A DNA stretch of 6,615 bases from QQVM01 sp964544885 (GTDB lineage Bacteria; Bacteroidota; Bacteroidia; AKYH767-A; 2013-40CM-41-45): NCBI GenBank assembly GCA_964544885.1, contig CAZJDX010000058.1, positions 1 through 6,615 on the forward strand. Direction: 5' to 3'. The position numbers and the translations under genes are program-made. Of the stretch, positions 6,243-6,615 are shown in pieces; position 1 is the stretch's first letter, and every line of letters starts with the position of its first letter. A model generated the notes under the pieces. It was not told where the DNA came from and did not search any database. It worked only from the letters and a program-made list of their open reading frames with translations.

Positions 6243-6482
6243 TCTTATTAATTTCTTTATCCTGGTTCTTGATTTCCATCTCTTGATCTCCAGTTCCCGT
6301 TTATAAGCCTCTTCTCGTGATGGCAATATCTCCTGATGAACTATCTCCCAATCTCCGGCCTTGGCTGTAAAACCCTTGTGAGCAGAAAGATGCTTTTTTA
6401 GACGCTCCTCCAAAATCTGACCGGTGTGCCCAATATAGAAGCGATCCGCTTCTCGGCTGTATAAAATATAAACCGTGTACAT
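6219..6482 (-). CDS. GIY-YIG nuclease superfamily protein (small, single domain)
   Basis: An 87-residue single-domain GIY-YIG protein of the UPF0213/YhbQ-like type, the usual size for this group (about 80-100). The motif appears as YTVYILYS (2-9) and RFYIG (14-18). LEERLKKH (24-31) supplies the conserved Arg27. REEAYKRELEIKRWKSR (56-72) supplies the conserved Glu of the active site. A basic tail ends GSAHPAP. All core residues are present, so it may cut or nick DNA, but the substrate and role of these small proteins are unknown. I use ATG 6482. A TTG three codons earlier (6491) lies in the upstream hairpin. There is no ribosome binding site: the start falls 7 bases after a terminator-like stem, so expression may need read-through. 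The last codons and stop (TAG 6219-6221) lie inside the tRNA-like copy at 6166-6242. A 20-codon tail of a near-identical gene enters from the right edge. Confidence 0.9.
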   Translation of the reverse strand: MYTVYILYSREADRFYIGHTGQILEERLKKHLSAHKGFTAKAGDWEIVHQEILPSREEAYKRELEIKRWKSRTRIKKLIRGSAHPAP

Positions 6483-6489
6483 AAATGAC

Positions 6490-6515
6490 AAAGCCCGTCA
6501 TTTCTGACAGGCTTT
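6490..6515 (-). terminator. Hairpin directly after the tRNA-like 3' end, GAAA loop
   Basis: On the minus strand AAAGCCTGTCA (6515-6505) pairs with TGACGGGCTTT (6500-6490) with a single T-G wobble around a GAAA tetraloop, followed by a T-rich GTCATTT. It begins at the final A of the CCA of the tRNA-like copy (6515-6579), exactly where a tRNA terminator sits. The GIY-YIG start codon lies in its tail. Confidence 0.7.
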
Positions 6516-6579
6516 GGTGGGAGCAACAGGGTTCGAACCTGTGACCCTCCCGCGCCTATAGCGCGGGATGCGCTGAACC
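6515..6579 (-). repeat. tRNA-3'-end-like sequence, right copy, with T-arm and CCA
   Basis: The minus strand carries a D-loop-like GGTTCAGCGCAT, a hairpin CCCGCGC/GCGCGGG in the anticodon-arm position, GGGTC, a perfect T-arm ACAGG-TTCGAAC-CCTGT, and acceptor-like TGCTCCCACCA. A complete tRNA would need GGGAGCA and a D-stem 5' of this. Instead the codons of another GIY-YIG frame are there (6580-6615). The anticodon-like arm is an 8-bp stem with a 5-base loop, not 5 bp with 7. It is therefore a 3' tRNA fragment, not a working gene. It is 351 bases from the left copy at the acceptor side. Confidence 0.75.
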
Positions 6580-6615
6580 TCTTATTAATTTCTTTATCCT
6601 GGTTCTTGATTTCCA
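6556..6615 (-). CDS. C-terminal end of a second GIY-YIG gene (truncated by window edge)
   Basis: Twenty codons reading from the right edge give WKSRTRIKKLIRGSAHPAL and TAG (6556-6558). They are identical to the end of the GIY-YIG gene at 6219-6482 except for Pro to Leu at the last residue (one base). The start lies outside the window. The near-identity indicates recent tandem duplication or recombination between neighbouring units. As in the other copy, its last codons form the D-loop and anticodon-arm part of the tRNA-like sequence. Confidence 0.85.
   Translation of the reverse strand, partial: WKSRTRIKKLIRGSAHPAL

Noticed and set aside
6515..6615. A complete tRNA gene on the minus strand
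   Set aside because: The T-arm, acceptor 3' strand and CCA are good, but the 5' acceptor strand and D-stem are absent. The anticodon-like arm has an 8-bp stem with a 5-base loop.
6166..6615. CRISPR array
   Set aside because: The repeats are about 340-350 bases apart with coding sequence between them, not short regular repeats and spacers.

Overview
The window looks like a chromosomal segment from a Bacteroidota species. The evidence is two promoters that fit the Bacteroidota consensus (-33 TTTG, -7 TAnnTTTG), weak or absent Shine-Dalgarno sequences, a DUF5522-type CCxSGCxHCPW mini-protein, a secreted glucosaminidase-LysM protein, and a GIY-YIG/tRNA-3'-end array. The species cannot be named from this sequence.

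Layout. (1) 1-2025, minus strand: an intact urocanate hydratase gene (hutU, histidine degradation). It is preceded by, and overlaps, a small cysteine-rich DUF5522-type gene that carries an in-frame TGA. A well-matched promoter at 1992-2022 would drive both. The next minus-strand gene may begin at 39 or 24 and run off the left edge. (2) 2026-2953, plus strand: a divergent PLP-dependent ACC deaminase/D-cysteine desulfhydrase-family gene, split by one extra G in a GGGG run. (3) 2954-3242: an intergenic stretch with small dyads and no gene. (4) 3243-4205, plus strand: an exported glucosaminidase with two LysM domains, followed by an intrinsic terminator. (5) 4272-5774, minus strand, convergent with the previous gene: a 500-residue exported protein of unknown function with its own promoter. 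(6) 5899-6615, minus strand: an accessory array in which small GIY-YIG nuclease genes alternate with tRNA-3'-end-like sequences and terminator-like hairpins. One unit is intact, one is decayed, and one runs off the right edge. I see nothing recognisable in 5819-5898.

How the parts relate. HutU, the deaminase and the cell-wall hydrolase are ordinary metabolic and envelope functions with no evident joint pathway. The most unusual part is the array at the right end. Its repeated module is a tRNA-like 3' end, a hairpin, a GIY-YIG ORF whose last codons lie inside the next tRNA-like 3' end, and so on. In one copy the T-arm is replaced by a perfect 18-bp palindrome. The other notable point is two single-base lesions in divergent neighbours (TGA in the DUF5522 gene, +1 G in the deaminase), while the longer genes are all intact.
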